Assembly: GCA_024663395.1 (NCBI GenBank)
Contig: JANFAH010000003.1
Location: 3,534,001 to 3,598,000, forward strand
DNA length: 64,000 nucleotides
Reading direction: 5' to 3'
Source: Pisolithus tinctorius
Taxonomy: Eukaryota > Basidiomycota > Agaricomycetes > Boletales > Pisolithaceae
The number at the start of each line of letters is the position of its first letter. Positions within the stretch are counted from its first letter, which is position 1. The position numbers and the translations under genes were made by a program. The notes beneath the pieces are model-generated. The model had not been told where the DNA came from, did not search any database, and was given only the letters and a program-made list of their open reading frames with translations. Below are positions 54,161 through 63,364 of the stretch, in pieces.

Positions 54161-54452
54161 TAACAAAGGTATGAGTTTCTCAGTGTATGAAGCAGTCACT
54201 TTATTAGTACCTAATGAAGGTATGAGTTTCTACACTATGTCAGTACCAAGTAAATGAGCGGGAATCTAGCTATACTCACCTCAGTGTATGAAGTAGTCAC
54301 TGAGGTGGAAAAGAACGGTGCAGAAAATTTATAGTACCATAATTAGTAAGCATAATGACATTGGAATTTAATTCCGAGGGTCAGGGAACAATTCTGAGCC
54401 CTCTGGGCGAAACTCTGAGATGCTACCATAATTCCAGATCGCATTCGAGACA
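54161..54452 (-). repeat. copia 5' LTR
   Basis: Begins TGTCTCGAATGCG on the minus strand. About 95% identical to 49385-49676; several of the differences are CG versus TG or CA. Confidence 0.9.
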
Positions 54453-54457
54453 CGTCA
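54453..54457. repeat. copia target duplication, right (CGTCA)
   Basis: Identical to 49380-49384. Confidence 0.85.
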
Positions 54458-54498
54458 ATCAACTTGCCGAAGCTCTGGAGAAGATTGGGGTGGAATAG

Positions 54499-55164
54499 GA
54501 ATGTTTGTAGTTAGTTCAGATTCATTGTACTGTCCCATCTGCATGTCAGTGCATACCATGCTAAATATACCACTTTGCTTGCTTCTGTGCGAAGTTGCAA
54601 ACAACTGGACATGCTTGAAGATGCACTGCAGGGAAGTGCAGCCACAGTAAGATATGGTGTGTGGGGTACCACCTGACTTGTCTTCTTTGTGTTACTTTCA
54701 ACTTCTCTCAGTGGTATGTCCTCATGAAACGATCTTGATGGTAGGGTGTGATGAAATGTTGAAGAGAGAGTGAAGGGACTGTTTATTGGGTAACTGTGAT
54801 GGTCTTTGGGTATTAATTGTAAGGAAACAGAGAATGAACTGAAAGGAAAGAAGACCAAGGGGCGCACGCTGACTGCGCATTCAAAGAAGAAATGCTCAGG
54901 GTGGTTGCAAGTATCTGCAGTATAGAGTGGCCAAAGATGGTATCAGTGAGACTAGTAAGAGAGATAGGAGAGACGGTGTGTTAGCTATATACTTATTTGG
55001 TGTTTTGTTATTTTTCCAGATGGTTTTTGCCTTTTTGTTAGCGGTTTTTATGTTTTTGGTGTAAGGACTAGTTATCATTAGAATCACCGGATGAAACCCG
55101 GGGTAAAACAGATAAGAGGAAATGAACTATGTTTGGTAACAGATGGAGCAAGTGGTACCTGGGT
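54499..55164. other. 3' flank of the Cys-rich gene, unassigned
   Basis: A/T-rich, no gene. If the gypsy element were complete its 3' LTR should start near 55165, but no sequence like the family LTR is present here; the junction at about 55163 (CCTGCGGGGG to the right, GGTGACCC reading left) is therefore a truncation or rearrangement point. Confidence 0.4.
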
Positions 55165-55283
55165 CACCCCTGCGGGGGACTTTGAACACTGACTGTCCCC
55201 AGTCAGCATGGGAGAAGGAACGAGTGTAGTAGAAGAAGCCGCAGGCAGGCAGGCAGGCAAAGCCACAGAAAGAGGTATGGGTA

Positions 55284-58200
55284 TCATGGGAGAAGAGGGT
55301 ATGGGGGAATAGTGCGATGGACAAACTGTGGATACTGGAAAGGATGGATAGTCAGCTGTCCATGGAAAAAAGCCTCAACATCATCATCAGTGGGGTCATC
55401 CTCAGCTTCCTCAAGAAGGCAGTCTAGTTCTTCATCATCCAACCCAGTAATGCAAGTCACAGTTGTGCAGGTTTGAGACTGCAGGTGGTAGGGGAGTAAG
55501 TGGAATGCAGTGAAGTGGAGTTTGGAGATGGAGCCATCCAACTCAGCCAGCAGGTACGAGCCCCCAGTGGTCCAACAAAGGACGACCATGGGACTGGTGT
55601 ACTGCAGCTTTGTCTTCTGGTTCAGTTCTTTCTTGATGTGGGAGTTGTGAACGAGCACAAGGGTGCCAGGAGTGAAGTTATGGTCTTTAATGCAATGCTG
55701 AAAGGCAGTTTCAAACTGCTGGATAGACTGAAAGTGTGCACAGAGGACATTGCTGTGGACCTGGTCTAGGTCATCCTGACGCTTCTGTAGCTGGCATGCA
55801 TGCCAAGCAATCAGTTCTGTGGTAGTCAGCAGTGTTGCATCATCACGGGATAGGGGTAAGAGGAAGGTAGCCTCAGTGAGATCAAATGGAAACAGTGGCT
55901 CGACACCATGCACCATGAAGTAAGGGGATAAACCCGTAGACTTCAGAATGGTGACCTGCTTGGCCCAGAAGACGGAGTGCACAATGGTGTGCCAGCAGTG
56001 ATCATCATTCTTGCAGCTCTTCATGATAGCCTCACAAACATCATAGTGGTGATGCTCTACAATGCCATTAGCCTGAGAGTTGTAAGGAGAGATACAGATG
56101 TGATGGATATGATATTGCATGGCTAGGACATCTAAGGCTTGGACAAATGTGGGACCATTGTCAGTGACAATCTTGGTGAGCGGACCCCAGCAGCATAGGA
56201 TGTCCTCGAAGATGAAGGATGCAAGCATGGTACTATTTTCTGCACACAACATATGCCATTCAGGATATGAGGTGAGCATGCAATGAGCCTGTACTATGTA
56301 GTGGTAGCTGCTGGCTTTGGGCATCAGCATCATGTCAATGTGAGCTTTATGAAACAGGCCCCCTATCATGGGTACAGTGGGGGGGATATGAAGCTTCTGT
56401 GTCTGGTGGATCTGGCATTCGTGACAAGTGCAGACATACCACTTCACATCCTCAACAAGAAGAGGCCACCAGAAGCGAAGGAGAAGGCACATGTGGACTG
56501 TGAAGACACCCTTGTGTCCAAGGTCATCATGCACTTCTTTGATGAGATGATACCACTTGGATTCGTCGACAACTAGCTGGTGCTGTCTGTGCAGTTCTCT
56601 ACACCATAGATTTCCATCTAGGAGGAAGAAGCAGCTAGCTGAATTGAAGAAGGATGAGTACTGCACATCAGTGAGGTCAGGAGGTCGCTCACAGGTCACA
56701 AGGAATGCACAGATCATTTCTATCTTCACTTCGCATGCCTGGGCTTTCGCGGACTGTGGGATGGCAGGGTCATCAGGGGTATTGGAAGGGTTATTAGCAT
56801 CAGCAGTTGCAGCAAATGCAAGATAAAAGGATGCAGGTGGTGGAAGGCTCACCTGATGATAAGTGGGTGGCGGTAAGGAATGGTGATCTTGACTGGAAAG
56901 TGACATAGGAGGCAGGTGGACATTGACAACCTGTGTAGAGAAAGAGTAAAAATGGTCTAGCCAATCCTCATGGTCATCATCCTCAGGCGGGTCGAGCTCT
57001 GACCACAGATGGCAGGATAAGCCATCAGGGCTGGCATGCCTGTCTGCAGGAATGTGGACAAGGTTGAACAAGAAGAGGAGGATGCCAGCGATCCAGCGAT
57101 TGATCGTCACATTAGGCTGCAGATCTGGGTTATTTATCATGCCCTTAATATACTTTGCATCTACCTCCACAGTGAAGTTAGTGAGACCAAAGATGTATAT
57201 GCATACCATGCGCAACGCATGGAAGAGACTGTACAACTCAAGCTTGGCCTGGGAGTAGTGGCTTTCCACTTCGTTGAGGGTGATGGATCTGAAGTGACTT
57301 GGGTACCACCTGCCATCTTCGCCAAGCTGGTAGAGGATATAGCCAACTGCGATGACCAAGGTGTTGACTGCTAGAATTACTTCACGACCACACTCGTAGT
57401 CAATTCTTCGGAGTGTGGGGGACTTTACAATTTTGTCCTTGAGTCGTTGCATGGCAGTGTGTTGTGGTTCATCCCATGTGAATGGTACATCTTTCCACAT
57501 GAGTGCGACTAGCGGCCATGCAATCTTGGCGAAGTCTTTGATGAAGATGCATAGCACACCACAGACACCAAGGAAACTGCAAACCTGTGTCAGGTTGCAG
57601 CACTCAGGCCAGTCATGGATCTTCTGCACTTTGCTTTCTTCAGGAATGTGACCTTCAAAGGTGCACTTGTGGCCAACGATCACAGTGGATGGAGCAGCTA
57701 GCATGAACTTCTTTGCTGAGATGGTGGCTCTGACATTCTGCAAACGCTGAAGGATACAGTTAATGACTACACAGTGATTCCAGATAAATTTCCAAATCCC
57801 AGGATTCTCTGGGATAGTCTCATAGGACCCATCTGCATGCTGATAGTGGGTGGTCTCAGATTTTATGGGGATGTCATCTATGAAGGGCAGGGTATGATGT
57901 GGGATCTCATCCTGGAGAACAAACGCAGTATCTCCCTGGTATACCTGTACCGCATTCACATGACCTTGCAGCAGAGTAGTAAGCCGATGTGGTCCGAGGG
58001 GGGTACCAAAGGTGGTGAGGTCGTGGGAATCCATGTGAAGTGCACACTGGTCATACCCAGAGTAGAGGTCCATCATTGCATACACCACATATCCAGCAAA
58101 GGATTCTGTGAGATGTTCTATGAAGGGCAGGATGGATGTGTCACAGATGGTCACTGCATTCAGGGGCTGTAAGTCATGCACAAGGCAAAGAGACTTTCCA

Positions 58201-58964
58201 TCCTTTTTTACTACGCAGAACCAGCGAGAGTGGTAAGCCGCTGTAGAAGGTTCATACATGCCAGACTTGATGCGATCTTTAATCATGTCTATGACTTGGG
58301 CATGTATTGCACTTGGGATAGGGATGTTGCATTGGACCCAAGGTGTGTGCAGAATCGTAGGAATCTTTACAGGTGGGAAATAGCATTTGTCTAGGTGTCC
58401 ATGCTCTGTAATGTCCCAAGCGAAGGCAGGCTCATGGACTGAGACGAGCCAAGTTACGAGTTTAAGTTCCTCCAGCCAAAGCCAATCTGCAGGATCAAGG
58501 TCAAGTTCTGCAGCCCATTCAGCAGTGAAGCAGATGCCCAGAGCGAAGTCTGGTGGATGGGTTGGAAGTGGTTGGAGACCAGCGAGTGGATCGTCAGGCA
58601 GGCTGCACATGATGCAGTATTCTTCCACCATCAGGGCAGGTACTGTCTGAACCTTCTTGGCAACTGGCTTGTAAATGAGAGTGCGAACTGTGGGATCTAG
58701 TTGATAAATGCTGCCAAGTGTGGCTATAGCAGAGGGGTTTAGTATTGTCTGAGTGGAAGAGAGGAAAGTGAAGGCAGGCAAGGGTATTCCGGTGGGTATG
58801 TTCCACAGTGTGAGTGCCACAGGTGAAGGGAAGTTCGTTGAAGTGAAGGCTAGTGATGATACTGTAGGACTGAGGAATGGATAACAGCAGCTAAATAGGA
58901 AACAGGACGTCTTAGTAGGCTCTTCCTGACTGTTTGGTGGATCATCGATATTCAAAAACCCCAT
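55284..58964 (-). CDS. gypsy Pol: reverse transcriptase, RNase H, integrase
   Basis: 1,226 codons without interruption. RT: IKSGMYEPSTAAYHSRWFCV, LCLVHDLQPLNAVTI, YAMMDLYSGYDQ, and the catalytic FIDD (LPFIDDIPIKS). RNase H: REVILAVNTLVIAVGYILYQ, LELYSLFHALRM. Integrase: zinc site HDDLGHKG, CTCHECQIHQ; catalytic Asp in HIDMMLMPKAS, Asp in VTDNGPTF, Glu in NGIVEHHHYD. A C-terminal SH3-like tail (SHIKKELNQKTKLQYTSPMV, GSYLLAELDG) follows; no chromodomain is seen. The ATG overlaps the upstream protease stop by 13 bases in the -1 frame. All catalytic residues are kept, so this protein could still be functional if translated. Confidence 0.92.
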   Translation of the reverse strand: MGFLNIDDPPNSQEEPTKTSCFLFSCCYPFLSPTVSSLAFTSTNFPSPVALTLWNIPTGIPLPAFTFLSSTQTILNPSAIATLGSIYQLDPTVRTLIYKPVAKKVQTVPALMVEEYCIMCSLPDDPLAGLQPLPTHPPDFALGICFTAEWAAELDLDPADWLWLEELKLVTWLVSVHEPAFAWDITEHGHLDKCYFPPVKIPTILHTPWVQCNIPIPSAIHAQVIDMIKDRIKSGMYEPSTAAYHSRWFCVVKKDGKSLCLVHDLQPLNAVTICDTSILPFIEHLTESFAGYVVYAMMDLYSGYDQCALHMDSHDLTTFGTPLGPHRLTTLLQGHVNAVQVYQGDTAFVLQDEIPHHTLPFIDDIPIKSETTHYQHADGSYETIPENPGIWKFIWNHCVVINCILQRLQNVRATISAKKFMLAAPSTVIVGHKCTFEGHIPEESKVQKIHDWPECCNLTQVCSFLGVCGVLCIFIKDFAKIAWPLVALMWKDVPFTWDEPQHTAMQRLKDKIVKSPTLRRIDYECGREVILAVNTLVIAVGYILYQLGEDGRWYPSHFRSITLNEVESHYSQAKLELYSLFHALRMVCIYIFGLTNFTVEVDAKYIKGMINNPDLQPNVTINRWIAGILLFLFNLVHIPADRHASPDGLSCHLWSELDPPEDDDHEDWLDHFYSFSTQVVNVHLPPMSLSSQDHHSLPPPTYHQVSLPPPASFYLAFAATADANNPSNTPDDPAIPQSAKAQACEVKIEMICAFLVTCERPPDLTDVQYSSFFNSASCFFLLDGNLWCRELHRQHQLVVDESKWYHLIKEVHDDLGHKGVFTVHMCLLLRFWWPLLVEDVKWYVCTCHECQIHQTQKLHIPPTVPMIGGLFHKAHIDMMLMPKASSYHYIVQAHCMLTSYPEWHMLCAENSTMLASFIFEDILCCWGPLTKIVTDNGPTFVQALDVLAMQYHIHHICISPYNSQANGIVEHHHYDVCEAIMKSCKNDDHCWHTIVHSVFWAKQVTILKSTGLSPYFMVHGVEPLFPFDLTEATFLLPLSRDDATLLTTTELIAWHACQLQKRQDDLDQVHSNVLCAHFQSIQQFETAFQHCIKDHNFTPGTLVLVHNSHIKKELNQKTKLQYTSPMVVLCWTTGGSYLLAELDGSISKLHFTAFHLLPYHLQSQTCTTVTCITGLDDEELDCLLEEAEDDPTDDDVEAFFHGQLTIHPFQYPQFVHRTIPPYPLLP

Positions 58965-61627
58965 TTGACTATACTTTGGTGGCTATGGCAGTGCTTGCCG
59001 CATTTACAGCACAGACAGCCCTCATGCCATGGGTGTGTGGGCAAAGTGTACTCACAGCTGTCGTTCGGGTCTCGGAGAGTGATCCACTGTCTGCCATCAG
59101 GATAATCATTTGTTACCGCACTCATAAGGCAAATGAACAGATGTCTGAGGAGCATGTTGAAGTTGGCATGTTCAATTACTTGAACCTGCAGCATGACTGG
59201 CCCAGCTCTGAAGTCAAGTTTCAGGTTCTCTAGAACACCTACAGTAGTGTCTTTAGACATGTTAGCAGATGTCATAGTCATGAGATGATCACAGCGCAAT
59301 GGAAGCCCAATCTTTTCCCAAATGCACCTGGGCATGGTGATGATTTCCAAACCAGAATCTAGTATGCAATTGATGGTGACATTGGTCTCAGGGACCTTAG
59401 CTTCAATGCAGCGGAGTGGCAGAGTGTGGTGAGCTACGATGGAGCTGTCATCACCACAGATAACACGGTCTCCATATTTGTGCGCAGTTCTTTGAGGATC
59501 GCGGCTGGTCAGCTCATTCACTTGTACTCCTTCCTCATCATCGCTATGAACTACCTCAATCTCGTTTGTGGTGATGCATTTCGCCATGGTGATGTCTCTG
59601 AACTGTTTGTGAAACTCTGGGGCTACTGCAAATAATTCTTTGACTGGCAAGGCAACACTGGTTTCGAGTACGTGCTCCACGATATGCTTTGGCATGGCTT
59701 TGTCTTCGAGAGGGAACAAGTAATGGTACTGGTTTTGATTGTGAGCTGCTGGGTACGGTGTCTGTGGCGGAACAACTGCCACAGGAATGGGATCCCTGCA
59801 CATGGGTGTTGGAGCTGGATTAGTTTGAGGAACATATGGTTTCATAGCGGTGGACATTGGTGCAGGTGCAGAGGAATTGGATGCCTGGTGAGTGGCATGC
59901 AAACTTTGAATGCCAGGGGAAATGATTTCCTCTTCAACAGTGGCTGCGCATGGGTCGACTCGTGGAGGGTTGGCAGGACATGCCATGGGTCAAGCTGTGA
60001 TTTCAACTCTGTTGAAGTGGGCTTTCTTTCCACAGGGAACGACTGCTCCCTTGTTACCTTTATCTGCTTGGTAGGTAGCCCAAGCTTGAGCAACATATGC
60101 TTGGAAGTTGGGGTCAGCTAAGTCTGTGACAGGTTCATCGACATCTTGGACAGTGTTTAAGAAGGCAGAAGGCTGGATTTCCAACTGCATGTCAACTTCA
60201 GGATGAGCAATGCAGAAGAGGTTAGTGGTGCCTTGCATGGCTGCATTGCATGGAGCAGTGGGAGTCGCAGTGTGTGCACTGGCCTGGTCTCTGTCAGCCA
60301 TGATGCAGTCAACAGCCTCTCTCAGTGAGTTACATTCAGGGAAACGTGGGATCTGGCTCCCATCTGCCAGATAGAGATGGTTGTCTGTACCTCTCATGAT
60401 CTTACCAGTGTGGATATAAACTTCAATGAGTGTGCACATCCTCGTCCAGTGGTTGGGGTCTGCACAGAAACTGCAGCCGGGTCTGCATTGCTGCGGCAGA
60501 GACTGCGTCTGGAAGGTGTATTCCTGTTTAATGACAGTACCAGCAGGTGGCACTTGCGGCATATAAGCTGACAAGGGAGGCACAGCTGGCAAGGCTGCAG
60601 TACCCATCATCAGTACCGTGCTACAGAGAGCAGATCCTGTCAGAAGGAACTTGGCAGCTTTGACGACTTCTGCAAGTGGGTATGGGTCATCAGGATGGAG
60701 GTCGGTGTGGACTATGGAGAGTCAATGATGAATATGATCTGCAATGGCCCTTGGGAAGCCATTCAGGAACATGGAATCCTGTTCCATCTCTGCAAGCTTT
60801 TTAGTTTTAATGAGGAGGGCAGAAATCTTAGTGAATTTCCGCTGGTATTCTCCGAGGTCATCCTGGTTCCGCATAGGCTTGGACTGATATTCTTTGACGA
60901 GGTACTGCAAGTCTGCATGACAGTAGCTGTCATCACCCTCGCAGCCAGGATACAAACCCTTAACAGTGACTACAAAGGCATCCCAGTCATTGGCTGTGGG
61001 AATGGCTTCCAGAAGCATTTGCCAGACCTTGGCTTCTTCGAGGTCAGCATAGTGAATTGCAGCTCTGATCTTGCCATGGTCATCAAGAGCAGCAAGAGTA
61101 CTGAGGAAGTTGATGTCTTCAAGGTAGCATGGAAGCTGTGTGGGAGAATCTCTGCTAAGCTTAGGTGAGTTTTGTGTTCCGCAGAGTGGCATCTGAAACT
61201 GAGGATTAGCCATTGGTGGGTTAGCCTGTGGTGGTGGTGCCAGATTGGTAACAGGTGGAATGGGTATTGGTTGTGGATGTGAAGTGGTTGGTATAGTGCA
61301 TGAGCAAACCAGTGGAAGTGTTGGCAGGTTACTAGTTGGCTGATGGGTGGTCTGCAACTGAGTGAGTGGTTGTGGCAGTGTGACAGATGGGACTGAGAGT
61401 CTGGGTATCGATTTGGAGGCATCAAAGAGATGGGAAAAGGAGGGCATCAGTGATGATGAATCAGATGATGCAATGGGTGTTAAAGGTGATGGTGGGGTTT
61501 CAGGCCTTCGGGGAGTCAAGTGGATAAAGCCACTGGGAAAATCAGGGCAGTGAGATCTAGGTGATCCAACACAACAGATATCTGATCTGCCAAGATATCT
61601 GGAGGAGTGATTGTGGGTAGTACCCAT
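58952..61627 (-). pseudogene. gypsy Gag and protease, two TGA codons in frame
   Basis: One frame from about 61627 to 58952. Pro-rich N-terminus, then a Gag core (FLSTLAALDDHGKIRAAIHY, WQMLLEAIPTANDWDAFV, LGEYQRKFTKISALL), TGA at 60722, a CCHC zinc knuckle (CSFCADPNHWTRMC), TGA at 59990, then a retropepsin with ILDSGLEIITMPRCIW (DSG active site; Leu where Ser/Thr is usual) and a Cys/His-rich end. Both TGA codons sit where the surrounding coding sequence continues undisturbed. The true Gag start may be further upstream near the LTR. Confidence 0.82.
58955..58961 (-). promoter_or_regulatory. -1 ribosomal frameshift heptamer between protease and RT
   Basis: On the minus strand the protease frame reads TGG GGT TTT TGA. 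The heptamer G GGT TTT fits the X XXY YYZ slippery rule, sits directly before the stop, and slippage by -1 enters the pol frame. The pol ATG (58964) overlaps the same site, so reinitiation is an alternative. Confidence 0.65.
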
Positions 61628-61813
61628 GGAATGTCAGCAGGTAATTGTGCATGATCTGGTGTTATGGGTGAAATAGGGCAGAAAATGTCGGAGTCTTCTG
61701 ACAGGTTGAGATTGCGAAAGTGCAGGCATAAATTTTCTAGTTCGGTGCATTCGGCGGTGTGCCTGAGCGACCTTCTGGAAGCAACAGCAGAATCCCTTGC
61801 AGTGGGCTCCAGC

Positions 61814-62477
61814 TGTAGGAAAAGTCCAAGTAGCTGTATAATATGAGCTAGATGGCTTAGATAACAACAATAAAAAAATGAAGGGAATGAATTGTTCATC
61901 CCAAGGGATTCTGGACTGTCAGGACTAGAAGGTGAGACCCAGCGCTTTGTAGCAGTAGTGATTCATGACATGCACAGCATGGTCCACGGAGTAGTACTGG
62001 CGATGCGAGTGGTGTGAGTGGTATACATAGTTCGTGTGCAGCAGAATGCGAGATGTGCAGTGTAGACAAAGTGCAAAAGAAACTTGTGGTGACCTTCCGA
62101 GTGCCAAAAGGTATCATTCTGTACCTAAGTACAGGGCTTTATAGTCTGGGAAAACCTGGAACCTAAGTAAGACAGGGTACAAGTAAAGGGAAGCCGCATG
62201 ACAGTGCATACACACAAGGCAGGCCAGAACAGAGGCCAAGGGTATACTACAAGCACTAAAGGAATAGGGACCATGATAAGAGAAAGAGTCCAAGGGGAAA
62301 GAAGCGGCCGCAGGTATAACATTGCACGAGAGAGAATGAGGGCGTGGGAAGGTAGCAAGGTAGGTGGGAAGGTAGCATGTGAATGGCGGTGGATGTGAGA
62401 GGGGAGCGGATGTAATGATAGTGGCAGAGTAGTCAATGATAGGGGCTTATGCATCTAAGGAATGTGGATTCCTTACA
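61814..62477 (-). repeat. LTR copy B of the gypsy family (664 bp)
   Basis: TGTAGGAAAAGTCC...GGATTCCTTACA, collinear with 46990-47667 with scattered transitions and one ~13-bp gap. Followed on the minus strand, after three bases, by TGGAGCCCACTGC, in the position of a primer-binding site. Its flanks CCAGC and ACAGC agree at four of five bases, so it could alternatively be a solo LTR. Confidence 0.75.
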
Positions 62478-62970
62478 ACAGCATTAGCACTGAGGCCGAC
62501 TGATCTCCTGATCGCCTTGAGTCTAAGAGCTATTAGAAATTAGTCAAATACGAGTACAGTGTACTTACATGGATAATGTTGGTGAGTGAGTTCAAATATC
62601 TGTTTGTGGATTGCACACCCAGTCGACTTGGTGCAGTTGCCAGCATGTACCTTTGGGCAGAGCTGAGTAAGGAGGTGGGTGGGTGAGTGTCTTGATAGGT
62701 GTGGTAACTGCCTGCAGACAGGCCACCAGGTGGTGCATGGGCAGAGAGCCTGTCTGCCCAGGTGCTAGATGACAGTTGATGGGTTTCGGTCATTGATGGA
62801 ATCTGGTAATTGAAGGGATAGGGGTTTGTCATTAGGTACCCTGGTCCCTGATGCAGAAATGACAGATCCATGGCCTGCTCACCCTCGAGGTTTAGTTGGG
62901 TTGACATGTCGTTGCCACTGGGATTCAAGTTTGACCATGCGGGTGGCCTAGGGAAAGCCTTTCTGAAATA
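62478..62970 (-). CDS. Exon of an unrecognised gene next to LTR B
   Basis: A minus-strand exon bounded by an AG acceptor near 62966 and a GTAAGTACAC donor near 62565 encodes AFPRPPAWSNLNPSGNDMST, HQGPGYLMTNPYPFNYQIPS and QRYMLATAPSRLGVQSTNRY. Gln/Ser/Pro/Tyr-rich, disordered, no domain. A further small exon lies between 62530 and the LTR. It may belong to the same gene as 63365-64000. Confidence 0.4.
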
Positions 62971-63360
62971 TTAAGATCATTACAGCAGTAGATAGATAAA
63001 ACATACCCTGTTACTGTTTGGCCTATGTCTCGACATGGCAGTTCAGAGGAGCAGAGTAGCAGATGGTGGATGCTGCAGGCTACTTATCCATCGTGATCCA
63101 TCTTAATTGGGCATGACCAAACAGGAATAAGGTGATGGATTTCAGTGAGTAAAGCACCGATGAATACAGATAGTGCAATAACAAAACAAAAAAGAAGCGT
63201 AAACTTATCAACCTATCAGTACATCAGATGAGTAAATTTGCAATGCTGACTGAAACAGTTCAAACTCACAATACTTGGTACAAATTCTTCACAAGGATGT
63301 AACTATGCAACCTATGAATATATTGAATCAGTCACAAGTCAGAAGATTAAGTGAAGACAT
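62971..63360. other. intronic or intergenic, nothing seen
   Basis: Short A/T-rich stretch between the two minus-strand coding segments; no domain or repeat recognised. Confidence 0.3.
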
Positions 63361-63364
63361 ACTG

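Larger units (their letters stand above)
49385..54452 (-). mobile_element. Ty1/copia LTR retrotransposon, full length, decayed
   Basis: 5,068 bp, with LTRs at both ends, a 5-bp target duplication CGTCA, a polypurine tract, a primer-binding site and a single gag-pol frame in copia order (Gag, protease, integrase, reverse transcriptase, RNase H). The two LTRs differ at roughly 5% of positions, almost all transitions. Inserted in the last coding exon of the Cys-rich gene. Confidence 0.95.
47979..54498 (+). pseudogene. Cys-rich host gene of unknown function, interrupted by the copia element
   Basis: Exons on the plus strand: MSANCAPRLSQLVCAATPNP to 48180, then VYPIVEHGQELGINTK... to about 48495, a short exon at 48556, a Cys-rich exon at about 48970 (VPCMHCLVRNAACTGP, CMCNGCAWMKQRCEKS), and after an intron KRAVDDDEVEVVKSHMCTKG, LSQSLRLLHAKAVELQATYL. 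At FLQVHV the copia element (49385-54452) interrupts; the frame resumes at 54458 as NQLAEALEKIGVE and stops at 54498. The Cys pattern (CxxC, C, CxxC, C) suggests a zinc-binding module common in Agaricomycete orphan families. Function unknown. Confidence 0.6.
55165..62477 (-). mobile_element. Ty3/gypsy LTR retrotransposon lacking its adjacent 3' LTR
   Basis: Minus-strand order: LTR (61814-62477), gag region, protease, then pol with RT, RNase H and integrase (58964-55284), the gypsy order. The expected 3' LTR does not follow pol; a matching LTR with a diverged copy of the same 3' internal end lies 7.5 kb away at 46990-47712. Two in-frame TGA codons interrupt gag-protease. Pol is unbroken. Confidence 0.85.

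Noticed and set aside
56283..57374. Plus-strand open stretches across the gypsy pol gene
   Set aside because: Antisense shadows of a verified pol frame with all catalytic motifs.
46990..62477. A single gypsy element spanning both LTRs with nested insertions
   Set aside because: Flanking pentamers differ (CATGG and ACAGC) and the 3' internal end is present twice with clear divergence, so a simple nested model does not fit; kept only as an open question.
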